The notes: generated from the sequence alone by a model not told the origin. Shown: positions 37,146 through 47,811, counted from the first letter of the stretch. The stretch: DNA of 64,000 nt from Bordetella genomosp. 11 (GCF_002261215.1 NZ_NEVS01000004.1:3100001-3164000), one strand, 5' to 3'. A program made the numbers and translations.

Positions 37146-37809
37146 GGCTCGCATCGTCGGTTGCAGGCAGGTCCGCCAGCACGGAGCTGGTCGCACTGAC
37201 TTTGTCTCCCAGCGCGACCCGGGGCCGGGCGGCGGGCGGAAGGTAGACATCCACGCGAGACCCGAAACGAATGAATCCGTAGCGTTGGCCGCGCGTCAGT
37301 GTGTCGTTCTTCCTGGCATAGCAAAGAATGCGCTTGGCCACCAGGCCCGCCACCTGCACGGCCGTGACGACGTGGCCGCCGGGGGTGCGCAGCACCATGG
37401 CGTTGCGCTCGTTTTCCAGCGAGGCCTTGTCCAGCGCCGCGTTGAAGAACTTGCCGGGGAAGTACTGGACGTCCATGACCTGGCCGTCGACCGGCGCGCG
37501 GTTGGAGTGGACGTTGAAGACATTCATGAACACGCTGATCTTCAGCGCGTCCCGGTCGGCATAGGGATCGCGCACCGTTTCGACGGCGACCACGCGGCCA
37601 TCGGCCGGCGAAAGCACCGCGGCGGGCGAATCCGGCGCCATCCTGGGCGGATCGCGAAAAAACTGCAGCACGAACAGCGCGATGATCCAGAAGACGATCG
37701 ACGCCATCGGCGACCAAAGCGTGACCAGTATCGCCACGATGACCGCACCGGCAAGGAACGGCCAGCCCTCTCGGGCGATGATGGGATGGGGATAAGGGGG
37801 TTTATTCAT
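37138..37809 (-). CDS. psd: Phosphatidylserine decarboxylase, short (Psd-A) form
   Basis: This proenzyme of 223 residues decarboxylates phosphatidylserine to phosphatidylethanolamine. Self-cleavage at G183-S184 ([10 protein letters not shown]) would generate the pyruvoyl group on the small subunit. Two hydrophobic segments near residues 20-50 anchor it in the inner membrane, and [13 protein letters not shown] carries the conserved active-site His. The length is that of the compact class found in many betaproteobacteria; E. coli Psd is longer. It is translationally coupled to pssA and lies downstream of the ilv genes. Confidence 0.95.
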   Translation of the reverse strand: MNKPPYPHPIIAREGWPFLAGAVIVAILVTLWSPMASIVFWIIALFVLQFFRDPPRMAPDSPAAVLSPADGRVVAVETVRDPYADRDALKISVFMNVFNVHSNRAPVDGQVMDVQYFPGKFFNAALDKASLENERNAMVLRTPGGHVVTAVQVAGLVAKRILCYARKNDTLTRGQRYGFIRFGSRVDVYLPPAARPRVALGDKVSATSSVLADLPATDDASHA

Positions 37810-37900
37810 CGTAGGCGAAGGTTAACCGATATGACCCCGTTAGTGCCCGGGCGGGTCCGCCCGTCGCTGCGAGTATGCGACAAATTCGGCCGGGCCGCGA

Positions 37901-37932
37901 AAAGCAAAAGCGGCATGCAGGGGCATGCCGCT
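37901..37932 (-). terminator. Rho-independent terminator after ilvC
   Basis: A perfect ten-base-pair stem (AGCGGCATGC with GCATGCCGCT) has loop AGGG. On the minus strand it is followed by TTTTGCTTT. It separates the ilvIHC operon from psd-pssA. Confidence 0.85.
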
Positions 37933-37970
37933 CGCGCAAGCCGCGTACCCGGCCGGGGCCGGGCGCGGGT

Positions 37971-39011
<1,041 letters not shown>

Positions 39012-39055
39012 TCAGTAAACAGATAAACAATCAATGATCGATCGGCCGGAGCCGG

Positions 39056-39547
39056 TCAAAGCTTGAGCACGCGTTCCCCGCGGCCGATGCCCGAAACCCC
39101 GGTACGAACGGTTTCGAGAATCGCGCTGCGATCCAGCGCCTCGATAAAGGCCGAGATCTTCTCCTGAACACCGGTCAGTTCGATGGTGTAGGACTTATCG
39201 GTCACGTCGATGATGCGCCCGCGGAAGATGTCCGCCATGCGCTTCATTTCCTCTCGCTCCTTGCCGACCGCGCGCACCTTCACCAGCATCAGCTCGCGCT
39301 CGATGTGCGCGCCTTCGGTCAGGTCCACCACCTTGACCACATCGACGAGGCGGTTCAGGTGCTTGGTGATCTGTTCGATGACCTCGTCGGATCCGGCGGT
39401 GACGATGGTCATGCGCGACAGCGTGGCGTCCTCGGTGGGGGCCACGGTCAGCGTTTCAATGTTGTAGCCGCGCGCGGAAAACAGGCCGACCACCCGCGAC
39501 AGCGCGCCGGGTTCGTTTTCCAGCAAAACCGAAATCACGTGTTTCAT
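39056..39547 (-). CDS. ilvH: Acetolactate synthase small (regulatory) subunit
   Basis: This 163-residue partner of the catalytic subunit confers activation and valine feedback inhibition. The N-terminal ACT domain reads MKHVISVLLENEPGALSRVV followed by FSARGYNIETLTV; the Gly/Asn positions of the valine site are kept. The C-terminal domain ends GRGERVLKL. It starts nine bases after the ilvI stop on the same strand. Confidence 0.97.
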   Translation of the reverse strand: MKHVISVLLENEPGALSRVVGLFSARGYNIETLTVAPTEDATLSRMTIVTAGSDEVIEQITKHLNRLVDVVKVVDLTEGAHIERELMLVKVRAVGKEREEMKRMADIFRGRIIDVTDKSYTIELTGVQEKISAFIEALDRSAILETVRTGVSGIGRGERVLKL

Positions 39548-39556
39548 GATGCCCCC

Positions 39557-41266
39557 TTACAGATCCTCTGAACCCAGCAGCATTTCGGTCAAGCCACGAC
39601 CGGCCTTGACCATCGGCCACACGTTTTCGGTACGGTCCGTAATGAAGTCCAGGAACACCAGGCGGTCCTTGTGCTTCTTGAAGGCTTCACGCAACGCGGG
39701 TTCGACATCGGAGGGGCTTTCGATGCGCAGGCCGACATGGCCGTAGGCTTCGGCGACCTTGACGAAATCCGGCAGCGAATCCATGTACGACTCGGAATAG
39801 CGCGAGCCGTAATCGATCTGCTGCCATTGCCGCACCATGCCCAGGAAGCGATTGTTCAGGCAGATGATCTTGGGCGTCAGATGGTACTGGTGGCAGGTCG
39901 ACAGTTCCTGGATGTTCATCTGGATCGACGCTTCGCCGGTAATGACGGCCACGTCCTCGCCCGGGTTGGCCATCTGCACGCCCATCGCGTACGGCAGGCC
40001 CACGCCCATGGTGCCCAGGCCGCCGGAATTGATCCAGCGGCGCGGCTGGCCGAAGCGGTAGTACTGCGCGGCCCACATCTGGTGCTGGCCCACGTCGGAG
40101 GTCACGAAAGCCTTGCCGCCGGTTACTTCCCACAGCTTTTCGACGACGAACTGCGGCTTGATGACGCTGGTGGAACCGGCGTACTTCAGGCATTCCTTGC
40201 CACGCCATTCCTGCACCTGCTGCCACCACTTTTCCAGCGAAGGCGGCTTGACGTCCGCCACGCGCAGCTGCGCCAGCATTTCGATCAGCACGTCCTTGAC
40301 GTTGCCGACGATGGGCACGTCCACGCGCACGCGCTTGGAAATCGACGAAGGATCGATATCCACGTGGACGATCTTGCGCGGATTCTGCGCGAAATGCTTG
40401 GGATTGCCGATGACGCGGTCATCGAAGCGTGCCCCGATGGCCAGCAGCACGTCGCAGTGCTGCATGGCCATGTTGGCTTCGTAGGTGCCGTGCATGCCGG
40501 GCATGCCCAGGAAAGCCGGGTGATCGGCGGGCAGCGAGCCCAGGCCCATCAAGGTGTTGGTGCAGGGCGCGCCCAGCAGATCCACCACCGCGCGCAGCTC
40601 GGCCGCGGCGTCCGACAGGATGACGCCGCCGCCGGTGTAGATCATGGGACGTTCGGCCGCCAGCAGCATCTGCACGGCTTTCTTGATCTGGCCCTGGTGT
40701 CCCTTGTTGACCGGCGCGTACGAGCGCATCGTGATCTCGCCCTTGGGCGGCACGTACTTGCACGGGGCCAGCGTAATGTCCTTGGGGATGTCCACCAGCA
40801 CGGGGCCGGGACGGCCGGTGCGCGCGATGTAGAAGGCGCGCCGCATGGTGTCGGCCAGGTCCTTGACATCGCGCACCAGGAAGTTGTGCTTGACGCAGGG
40901 ACGGGTGATACCGACGGTGTCGCACTCCTGGAAAGCGTCCTCGCCGATGGCCGCGGTGGGCACCTGGCCGCTGATGATGACCAGCGGGATGGAGTCCATA
41001 TACGCGGTGGCGATGCCGGTCACGGCATTGGTGACGCCCGGGCCGCTGGTGACGATGCATACGCCCACCTTGTTGGACGAGCGCGAATAGGCATCCGCGG
41101 CATGCACGGCGGCCTGCTCGTGGCGCACCAGGATATGCTGGAATTTATCTTGCTTGAAGATTGCGTCGTAGATGTAAAGCACCGCGCCGCCAGGATAGCC
41201 AAAGACGTGTTCCACGCCCTCATCGGCCAGGCAGCGCACGACGATGTCGGCGCCATTGAGTTCCAT
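39557..41266 (-). CDS. ilvI: Acetolactate synthase catalytic subunit
   Basis: This ThDP/FAD enzyme of 569 residues condenses pyruvate with pyruvate or 2-oxobutyrate at the branch to all branched-chain amino acids. The catalytic Glu lies in VRHEQAAVHAADAY. The ThDP/Mg motif reads TGEASIQMNIQEL...NN, with Glu at the usual Asp position, as I recall from related betaproteobacterial enzymes. A Gln/Phe-lined channel is indicated by EDAFQECD. AAAGGAACG precedes ATG 41266; the in-frame extension upstream belongs to the leader. It is first of ilvIHC and has a leader of about 340 bases. Confidence 0.96.
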   Translation of the reverse strand: MELNGADIVVRCLADEGVEHVFGYPGGAVLYIYDAIFKQDKFQHILVRHEQAAVHAADAYSRSSNKVGVCIVTSGPGVTNAVTGIATAYMDSIPLVIISGQVPTAAIGEDAFQECDTVGITRPCVKHNFLVRDVKDLADTMRRAFYIARTGRPGPVLVDIPKDITLAPCKYVPPKGEITMRSYAPVNKGHQGQIKKAVQMLLAAERPMIYTGGGVILSDAAAELRAVVDLLGAPCTNTLMGLGSLPADHPAFLGMPGMHGTYEANMAMQHCDVLLAIGARFDDRVIGNPKHFAQNPRKIVHVDIDPSSISKRVRVDVPIVGNVKDVLIEMLAQLRVADVKPPSLEKWWQQVQEWRGKECLKYAGSTSVIKPQFVVEKLWEVTGGKAFVTSDVGQHQMWAAQYYRFGQPRRWINSGGLGTMGVGLPYAMGVQMANPGEDVAVITGEASIQMNIQELSTCHQYHLTPKIICLNNRFLGMVRQWQQIDYGSRYSESYMDSLPDFVKVAEAYGHVGLRIESPSDVEPALREAFKKHKDRLVFLDFITDRTENVWPMVKAGRGLTEMLLGSEDL

Positions 41267-41642
41267 GTTGTCGTTCCTTTCAGGGTTCCGGCCTTGCGTT
41301 CGGGAGTGCGGCGCCTGCATACCTTTGAAGTATCAGGCTGCGGGACCCGATACCGGCCCCGGCAACACAGCCCGGCGCTTCGCGATTCACGGAATCGCTC
41401 CACCCGGATGCCTTGCCGATCCGGCACGCGTCCATCCAGCACGCAGTGCATGCGCCCACATGGGCGCCGGAGATCGAAATGGAAGCCTCTGACTACGCGC
41501 TTGTGGCACGGCCAATGGCAGGGTACTGCTGGCGCTTCGAAACCGGTCGGTAGACCGGGAAACTGGCAAACCATCACCGCCGGTCCTGGATGACGGACCG
41601 CGGCAACCGGTGAATTTACCGTGTTTGCGGGTTATCTAGCAA
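41267..41642 (-). promoter_or_regulatory. Long untranslated leader and candidate promoter of ilvIHC
   Basis: There is no gene between ilvI and the divergent FUSC gene. A weak promoter is possible on the minus strand: TTGCTA (41642-41637), 17-base spacer, GTAAAT (41619-41614). The resulting leader would be about 340 bases and contains several GC-rich inverted repeats. I found no leader peptide rich in Ile, Leu or Val codons, so classical attenuation is not apparent. A structured cis-regulatory RNA is possible. The remaining 195 bases to the FUSC start show only weak promoter-like sequence (TATACT at 41792-41797). Confidence 0.4.
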
Positions 41643-41837
41643 ATCGGACGCAGTTACGGAACCGGGCAGGTTCAACGCCAACGCCGTTCGCAGCCCGGCC
41701 CCGGCGGCCTTTCCCTATGGGCGCCCCCGGGGGCGGAGGCCCCGTTTTCGCCCCCGACCGGCGCCATGACGGCAAATAACCGGGGACTCTCTATACTTGG
41801 CGACTGTCCCGTCCCCATTCGTACCAAGCCGTCACCC

Positions 41838-44054
41838 ATGGACTTGCGCATCGCGAATCTCCGCCGCTTCATCTACAGCCATTACTTTTTCGGGGGAGTT
41901 CGCCAGGGCGTGGGCATGTTGCTGCCCGTGCTCATCCTTGGCGTGCTGTTCGGGCAATACACGCTTGGCCTGGTCGCCACCTTCGGCGCCCAGTGCGTGG
42001 CCATCATCGACCAGCCGGGCGGCCCCCAGCAGCACCGCACCAACGAGATGCTGGGCGGCGCCGTCCTGGCCACGCTGACGGTGTGCATCACCGGCTTCGC
42101 CTCCAACGACCGGTTGGCGCTATGGCTGGTCGTCATCGCGCAGAGCTTTTTCTATTCCCTGTTCACCGTGTTCGGCAAACGCGGCGGGCTGATCGGCTTC
42201 GCCGGCCTGCTGGTGATGGCGCTGACCATGCACTCGCCCCTGCCGGCGGACCAGGTGCTGCTGCACGCCGCCGTCACCCTGGGCGGGGCGCTGTTCTACC
42301 TGGCCTTCAGCGTGGGCTTCAGCCGCCTGTTCTGGCTGCGCGAGGAACAGCAGGCGATGTCGGTGGCCCTGTTCGCCACCGCGGACTACGTCGCGGCGCG
42401 CGCCTCCTTCTATGACGAAAGCGAGGACCTGGAAGATTCCTACCGGGCGCTGATCCAGCGCCAGTCGGTCATGACGGAAAAGCACCAGGCGGCCCGCGAC
42501 GTGGTGCTGCGCGCGCTGCCGCGCGGCAAGGGCTGGGGCGATTCCCGCCGCGTGATGATCTGGAATATGTTCGTCGACATGCTGCAACTGGTGGACACCC
42601 TCTTTGCCACGCACACGGATTATGCCGCCCTGCGCCGCGCGCTGACGGGCAATGACGTGCTGGTGTTCATGCGCGATGCGCTGCTGAAGATGTCGCTGAA
42701 CCTGGACCGCATCGCGCTGGGCGTTTCCCATGGCGGCCCGGTCAAGCGCAGCATCAGCATCAAGGCCGAACTGCGCGCCATCGAATATGAACTCGACCAG
42801 CTCAAGCAACAGGGCCTGGGCGAACGGGAGCCGGAAATCCTGGCCCTGCTGATCCAGATCCAGCGGCGCCTGCGCAATGCGGCGCGGATCGTCGAGCGCC
42901 TGGCCGATCACACCCTGAACCGCCCCGACGCCAAGCCCACGAGCGCCCTGCGCATCGACAAGTCGCTGACCCGCTTCATGACGCGGCAGGAATTCAGGCT
43001 GGGGATGATCACCAGCAACCTGCGCATGGATTCACCGAATTTCCGCTACGCGCTGCGCGTGGCCCTGGCCGCCGCCCTGGCCATGACCGTCAGCGAGCTA
43101 TGGGTATCGGAGACCTTCTCGGCGCATAACTACTGGATCATGCTGACCATCGTCATCATCATGAAGCCGGGCTTCGCGCTGACACGGCAGCGCAATAGCT
43201 GGCGACTGACAGGCACGCTGATCGGCTGCGTCATGGCGCTGATCCTGCTGAACCTGACCAGCAGCCCGGAGATCCTGTTCGCCGCCCTGCTGGCCGCGTG
43301 CATCATGGGCAACAGCCTGGTGCAGCTGAACTACATGGCCAGCGCGATCTTCAACACCATCTTCGTGGTGCTGGTCTTCCATTTCGTATCGCCCGGCACC
43401 GTATCCATGAACGTGATCGGCGAGCGCGCGCTGGACACCCTGATCGGCTGCGCGCTCTCGCTGGCCTGCAGCTACGCCTTCCCGTGGTGGGAGGCGCGCT
43501 ACCTGCCGCCGCTGGCGCGCGCGGCAATCAAGGCCAACCGCGAATATCTGCGTGCCGGGCTGCAATACGCCAGCGTCATGCGGGAAAAGCAGGCGCGCCG
43601 CGAGACCCCGGACCAGGCGCAAGGCCCCGTGCCCGAACCGCCCGCCACCCAGGCCGAGATCGACGCGGATTTGAACTGGCGACTGGCCCGCAAGAACGTG
43701 CATATCGCCTTCAGCAACTTCGCCGAGGCGTTCTATCGCATGATGAGCGAGCCGCAGTCGCGGCAGCAGTACGTGCCCGAACTGAACAACCTGCTTATCC
43801 AGAACCACGTCCTGGCGTCGCAAACCACGGCCGCGGTGCCCACGCTGGCCACGCTGAGCCAGGAGCCGCCGAAGTCGATCAAGGACACCCTGGAGGCCGT
43901 CACGGCCATGATCGACCCGGCCAACCCACCGGTGCCGCCCCTGCCCGAGCAGATCGACACGCAGGGCGAACTCGCTTCCCTGGCCTATCCCCTGAAACTG
44001 ATGGTGCGGGCCGCCCAGATGATCCGCCAGGAAAGCACCGCACTAGAAGGTTGA
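41838..44054 (+). CDS. FUSC/YccS-family inner-membrane protein
   Basis: This 738-residue protein has two clusters of about five to six hydrophobic helices (roughly residues 25-155 and 395-525), separated by a soluble helical region and followed by a cytosolic tail. This is the duplicated layout of YccS/YhfK and fusaric-acid-resistance (FUSC) proteins, relatives of the aromatic-acid exporter AaeB. The motif SETFSAHNYWIMLTIVIIMKPGF starts the second membrane block. Substrate and role are not established. ATG 41838 begins a normal N-terminus (MDLRIANLRRF); a start at 41766 in frame is less likely. It is monocistronic, convergent with yaaA. Confidence 0.85.
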   Translation: MDLRIANLRRFIYSHYFFGGVRQGVGMLLPVLILGVLFGQYTLGLVATFGAQCVAIIDQPGGPQQHRTNEMLGGAVLATLTVCITGFASNDRLALWLVVIAQSFFYSLFTVFGKRGGLIGFAGLLVMALTMHSPLPADQVLLHAAVTLGGALFYLAFSVGFSRLFWLREEQQAMSVALFATADYVAARASFYDESEDLEDSYRALIQRQSVMTEKHQAARDVVLRALPRGKGWGDSRRVMIWNMFVDMLQLVDTLFATHTDYAALRRALTGNDVLVFMRDALLKMSLNLDRIALGVSHGGPVKRSISIKAELRAIEYELDQLKQQGLGEREPEILALLIQIQRRLRNAARIVERLADHTLNRPDAKPTSALRIDKSLTRFMTRQEFRLGMITSNLRMDSPNFRYALRVALAAALAMTVSELWVSETFSAHNYWIMLTIVIIMKPGFALTRQRNSWRLTGTLIGCVMALILLNLTSSPEILFAALLAACIMGNSLVQLNYMASAIFNTIFVVLVFHFVSPGTVSMNVIGERALDTLIGCALSLACSYAFPWWEARYLPPLARAAIKANREYLRAGLQYASVMREKQARRETPDQAQGPVPEPPATQAEIDADLNWRLARKNVHIAFSNFAEAFYRMMSEPQSRQQYVPELNNLLIQNHVLASQTTAAVPTLATLSQEPPKSIKDTLEAVTAMIDPANPPVPPLPEQIDTQGELASLAYPLKLMVRAAQMIRQESTALEG

Positions 44055-44082
44055 AAGCGCGCAGCGCGTCGAGGGAGGCCCT

Positions 44083-44850
44083 CTACCCTCTACGGAACAC
44101 CAGCTTGTCGGGCGTCGATACCGACTCGTCGTACGCGTAGTCCTCGCTGTCGAACGCCCGCAGGCGTTCGGGCGTGGCGATCTTGTGCTGGATGGCATAG
44201 CGTGCCATCAGGCCGCGCGCGCGCTTGGCGTTGAAGCTGATGATCTTGTAAGCGCCGTTCTTCTTTTCCTGGAAGACGCATTGCACCACCCGAGCCTTCA
44301 ACGCCTTCAGGTCCACCGACTTGAAATACTCCTCGGATGCCAGGTTGACGACGACAGGCTTCTTGTCGCCCTCCAGGCGTTCGTTCAGGTATTCGGCGAT
44401 ATCGGTGCCCCAGAACTCGTACAGGTTCTTGCCGCGCGGCGTTTCCAGGCGGGTCCCCATCTCCAGGCGATAGGGCTGCATCAGGTCCAGCGGACGCAGC
44501 ACCCCGTACAGGCCGCTAAGAATGGCGATATGGTCCTGCGCCCACTGCAATTGCGGCACGCTCAGGCTGGGGGCCTGCAGGCCCTCGTACACATCGCCAT
44601 TGAAAGCCAGGATTGCCGGGCGCGCGTTCTGCTGGGTGAACGTCGGCTTCCATGCCGCGTAGCGGCGAGCATTCAGGTCCGCCAACGCCGGACTCAAGTC
44701 CATAAGCTGGGCGATGTCCTCGGCGCTTTTCTTCTTCAGCACCTTGATCAGCGCGGCCGCGTGATCGACAAAGAGCGGCTGCGTATGCAGATCGACGCCC
44801 AGCGGCGTGTCGTAGTCGAGCTTCTTGGCGGGAGACAGCAGGAACAGCAT
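44083..44850 (-). CDS. yaaA: Peroxide stress protein YaaA (DUF328)
   Basis: This 255-residue cytosolic protein starts with the family hallmark MLFLLSPAKKLDY and carries FNGDVYEGL, ILSGLYGVLRPLDLMQPYRLEMG (landmark LSGLYG) and NLASEEYFKSV. In E. coli YaaA lowers free iron and limits Fenton damage during hydrogen peroxide stress, and the fold binds DNA. Full length is conserved here. It is followed on the same strand, in reading order, by the DASS-unrelated intergenic region shared with FUSC. Confidence 0.93.
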   Translation of the reverse strand: MLFLLSPAKKLDYDTPLGVDLHTQPLFVDHAAALIKVLKKKSAEDIAQLMDLSPALADLNARRYAAWKPTFTQQNARPAILAFNGDVYEGLQAPSLSVPQLQWAQDHIAILSGLYGVLRPLDLMQPYRLEMGTRLETPRGKNLYEFWGTDIAEYLNERLEGDKKPVVVNLASEEYFKSVDLKALKARVVQCVFQEKKNGAYKIISFNAKRARGLMARYAIQHKIATPERLRAFDSEDYAYDESVSTPDKLVFRRG

Positions 44851-44876
44851 GTTCGGAGTTTTCCTTGTTCAGATGA

Positions 44877-45659
44877 TCAGCGCGACGTCCAGCCACCGTC
44901 GACGGAAATCGACGTGCCAGTCACCTGTTCGGCGGCCGGCGAGCACAGATAGACGGCGGTGCCGCCCAATTGTTCGGGCGTCACGAATTGCAGCGACGGC
45001 TGCTTTTCGGTAAGCAGTTCGCGGGCCGCGGTTTCCTGGTCCACGCCCTCCTTGGCGGCAATGGCGCTGATCTGCTTTTCCACCAGCGCGGTACGCACCC
45101 AGCCGGGACAAATCGCGTTGGCCGTAATGCCCAGCCCGGCGGTCTCCAGCGCGGTCACCTTGGTCAAGCCCACCACGCCATGCTTGGCCGCCACATAGGC
45201 CGACTTGCTGGCCGATCCGACCAGACCGTGCGCCGAAGCAATATTGATAATGCGCCCCCACTTCTGCTTCTTCATGTGCGGCAGCGCCGCCGCGGTACCG
45301 TGGAACACGGCCGACAGATTGAGCGCGATGATGGCGTCCCATTTCTCCGGCGGGAAATTCTCTATCAGGTCGGTGTGCTGGATGCCGGCGTTATTCACCA
45401 GGATATCGATGCGTCCGTGCGCCGCGACGGCATTTTCCACCAGTTGCCGCACCGCCGACCCCTTGGACAGATCCGCCCCGTCGTAAGTCGCCTGGATGCC
45501 GTGCGCCAGGGCCAGGCCCGCGCGGGTCTTCTCGATCTCGGCCGCATCGCCAAACCCGTTCAGCACGATGTCGGCACCCTGTGCGGCCAGCGCGGTCGCG
45601 ATACCCAGGCCGATACCGCTGGTGGATCCGGTAACGACGGCGACTTTTCCTTTCAGCAT
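44877..45659 (-). CDS. bdhA: 3-hydroxybutyrate dehydrogenase
   Basis: This short-chain dehydrogenase of 260 residues oxidises D-3-hydroxybutyrate to acetoacetate with NAD, used in polyhydroxybutyrate and ketone-body turnover. The cofactor motif is TGSTSGIGLGIA, NNAGIQH is the structural motif, and the Ser-Tyr-Lys catalytic set is in NIASAHGLVGSASKSAYVAAKHG (landmarks S, Y, K). The C-terminal stretch around KQPSLQFVTPEQLGG with QVTGTSISVDGGW is typical of this enzyme. AAGGAGCACCGTC precedes the ATG. YaaA follows 26 bases downstream on the same strand. Confidence 0.93.
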   Translation of the reverse strand: MLKGKVAVVTGSTSGIGLGIATALAAQGADIVLNGFGDAAEIEKTRAGLALAHGIQATYDGADLSKGSAVRQLVENAVAAHGRIDILVNNAGIQHTDLIENFPPEKWDAIIALNLSAVFHGTAAALPHMKKQKWGRIINIASAHGLVGSASKSAYVAAKHGVVGLTKVTALETAGLGITANAICPGWVRTALVEKQISAIAAKEGVDQETAARELLTEKQPSLQFVTPEQLGGTAVYLCSPAAEQVTGTSISVDGGWTSR

Positions 45660-45741
45660 GACGGTGCTCCTTGCGGGTTGGGATGGGATCGGGCGACGAG
45701 TCGCGGGTGGCGGACGGCAGCCCTTCGTAGCGGCGCCCCGC

Positions 45742-46899
45742 TCAGGGCGCCCCGGAAGTGTAGCCTTCCACGCGGCCGGGCTGCATGCGCTCGACCATCT
45801 TGAGAAGAACGGGGACCACCGCCATGGAAATGGCCACCACCACGGAGATCAGATCTCGATGGGGCGCACTGAGCAAACCGTTGTCCCAGGCTTCGTTGAA
45901 CAGCGCGAAACCGAACTCCCCGCCTTGCGCCAGCGAGATGGCGAACGGCAGCCGGTGATAGGCAGGCAACCCGGACATACGCGCGATGCCGTACAGGATC
46001 ACCCCTTTTACCAATAGCAGGGCCATTACGCTGAAAACGATAAAACGCCAATGCTCACGCACGACGTCCAGATTGATGGACATGCCGATGCCAAGGAAAA
46101 ACAGGCCCAGCAGCAATCCCTTGAACGGCTCGATCGACGTTTCCATCGATTCGCGGTACTTCGACTTGGCCAGCAACACCCCGACCAGGAACCCGCCCAG
46201 GCCGGCCGATAGGCCGGCATGATCGAACAACTGGGCCGTACCGATCACCACCAGCAAAGTCGCCGCCGTGAACAGCTCCTGCAATTGGGCGCGCTCCGCC
46301 CAACTGATGACCCTTAACCTGTAGCCGACCAGCACGACGGCCACCGCGATCAGCGACGACACGAACGACGGCGCCCGCGTACCGCCGCCGCCAATAATGC
46401 CCAATGCGATCAGCAGGGGAATCGCCGCCATATCCTGCAGCAGCAGCACACCCAGCGCCGTGCGGCCCATGGGGGTGCGGGTCAGTTGGCGTTCGTCCAG
46501 CAGCCGCATGGCCACCGCGGTCGAGGACAAGGCCACGGCCACACCGCAGACGATTGCCCCGGTCCATGACATATCGATCAGATGGCGCAGCAACAACCCC
46601 ATCAGCAAGGCCAGCACGCCACCGCACGCGACCATCTGGAAAATACCGATGCCGAACACCTCGCGCCGCATGCCCCACAGACGGGAGGGTTCCAGCTCCA
46701 GGCCGATGACGAACAGCATCATCACCACGCCCCACTGGGAAATATCGATGATGGCGGGCACATCGGTAACTAGCTTCAGGGCGGACGGGCCGATCAGAAT
46801 GCCGGCCAACAGATAGCCGGGGATGGTACCCAGGCCCAGTACCTGGGTCAGCGGCACGCAAATCACCGCGGCTAGCAGAAGGACGACGACGAGTTCCAT
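45742..46899 (-). CDS. CPA2-family cation:proton antiporter lacking an RCK domain
   Basis: This 385-residue inner-membrane protein has about twelve hydrophobic helices. Family motifs are GTIPGYLLAGILIGP, MMLFVIGLELEPSRLW, LSSTAVAMRLL and LLLQDMAAIPLL. It matches the membrane domain of KefB/KefC potassium efflux and related antiporters. KefC is about 620 residues with a cytosolic NAD-binding RCK domain. Here the frame ends directly after the membrane part (MVERMQPGRVEGYTSGAP), so the nucleotide/glutathione-sensing region is absent. ATG 46899 is preferred over the 12-residue upstream extension, which is Cys-rich and not hydrophobic. The transported ion is unknown. Confidence 0.88.
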   Translation of the reverse strand: MELVVVLLLAAVICVPLTQVLGLGTIPGYLLAGILIGPSALKLVTDVPAIIDISQWGVVMMLFVIGLELEPSRLWGMRREVFGIGIFQMVACGGVLALLMGLLLRHLIDMSWTGAIVCGVAVALSSTAVAMRLLDERQLTRTPMGRTALGVLLLQDMAAIPLLIALGIIGGGGTRAPSFVSSLIAVAVVLVGYRLRVISWAERAQLQELFTAATLLVVIGTAQLFDHAGLSAGLGGFLVGVLLAKSKYRESMETSIEPFKGLLLGLFFLGIGMSINLDVVREHWRFIVFSVMALLLVKGVILYGIARMSGLPAYHRLPFAISLAQGGEFGFALFNEAWDNGLLSAPHRDLISVVVAISMAVVPVLLKMVERMQPGRVEGYTSGAP

Positions 46900-47333
46900 G
46901 AGCACCCTGGCCGGACAGAACACACATTCTGACAAAAAATTACGAGGCCCGGGAGTCTTCTCTTAGTGAAGAAGGGGCGGAAGCCGTTGGCGAGCGGGTA
47001 CCCGGGGAACCGTTGGACGGGGCTCGCGGGGAAGAGCGACTTTTTCCTATGCCGTTTGGGCGGGGCGGCGCCGGCGACTCGACCGTGCGCTGGGGTGGCG
47101 GAACCCGACTTCCCGCTCGTGACGAAAGCGGCCCGCCGCGTTGACGCAGCCCGCACAAAGTTTCAAATTGCTGGTAGAATAGCTGGCTTTGCTGCTCGCC
47201 GGATGTTTATTGACGGGCAGCCTCGCGGCGTCTGTTGACCACCCCGTCATCGCGCCAATCATTCCCCTGGTGCGCAAGTATCGCGGTGGCAAGGATTGGC
47301 AGGATCAGGGAGCCGCCGCGACGAAAGCACCCA
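46900..47333. other. Intergenic region upstream of tRNA-Ser
   Basis: I see no supported gene in these 434 bases. The left part should hold the minus-strand promoter of the antiporter. On the plus strand TAGAAT at 47175-47180, preceded by TGGxx, may be the tRNA -10 element; no well-spaced -35 was found (TTGACG at 47141 is 28 bases away). The interval before the tRNA contains no obvious repeats. Confidence 0.5.
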
Positions 47334-47424
<91 letters not shown>

Positions 47425-47456
47425 CATATTTATTTCGATGAATCCATCGAAGTACC

Positions 47457-47494
47457 AAAGGCCCGCTAGTCGCTGAGACAGCGGGCTTTGTTTT
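47457..47494 (+). terminator. Terminator of tRNA-Ser
   Basis: The stem GCCCGCT/AGCGGGC is extended by AAA/TTT with one bulged G, and is followed by GTTTT. It lies about 35 bases downstream of the tRNA CCA end. Confidence 0.75.
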
Positions 47495-47536
47495 GGCCAG
47501 CAACGCGCCCGAACGTCTCTTGCCATCCTCATCCTT

Positions 47537-47590
47537 TTGACGGTAGTTTTGACGGCACGCCTCAAATACCGTCAATAGAGATACCGTCAT
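47537..47590. repeat. Four TTGACGGTA-type repeats before the integrase remnant
   Basis: Two direct copies (TTGACGGTA at 47537, TTGACGGCA at 47549) are followed by two inverted copies (TACCGTCAA at 47567, TACCGTCAT at 47582, overlapping the integrase ATG). This arrangement is typical of arm-type binding or autoregulatory sites of tRNA-targeting tyrosine recombinases. Function is inferred. Confidence 0.6.
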
Positions 47591-47811
47591 GCCCTTGAGC
47601 GACACCGCTTGCCGCCAAGCAAAGCCCAAAGAAAAGCCAAATAAACTCACCGATGCCGGCGGTCTCTATCTGCTGGTCAACGCCACAGGTAAATATTGGC
47701 GCTGGGACTATCGTCATGCCCAGAAGCGCAAGACGCAAGATCCTATGCTGGCCCGAAAGGAGACCAAACAAGCCGACGCGGTAATTTTCGAGGCGGTCGC
47801 AACGCATAATG
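47589..47811 (+). pseudogene. Tyrosine recombinase (P4-type integrase) remnant
   Basis: The first ~45 residues match the N-terminal arm-binding domain of tRNA-targeting integrases (LSDTACRQAKPKEKPNKL, DAGGLYLLVNATGKYWRWDYR). Then residues normally separated by about 25 positions are joined (QKRKT to QDPMLARKETKQADA). A short piece like FEAVA follows before similarity stops. The catalytic domain with its Arg, His and Tyr is absent. The frame happens to stay open into the next gene (DUF4189). The remnant lies just downstream of tRNA-Ser and marks a decayed island insertion. Confidence 0.8.

Noticed and set aside
39671..41593. 640-codon plus-strand frame opposite ilvI
   Set aside because: Same reason: shadow of a conserved enzyme gene.
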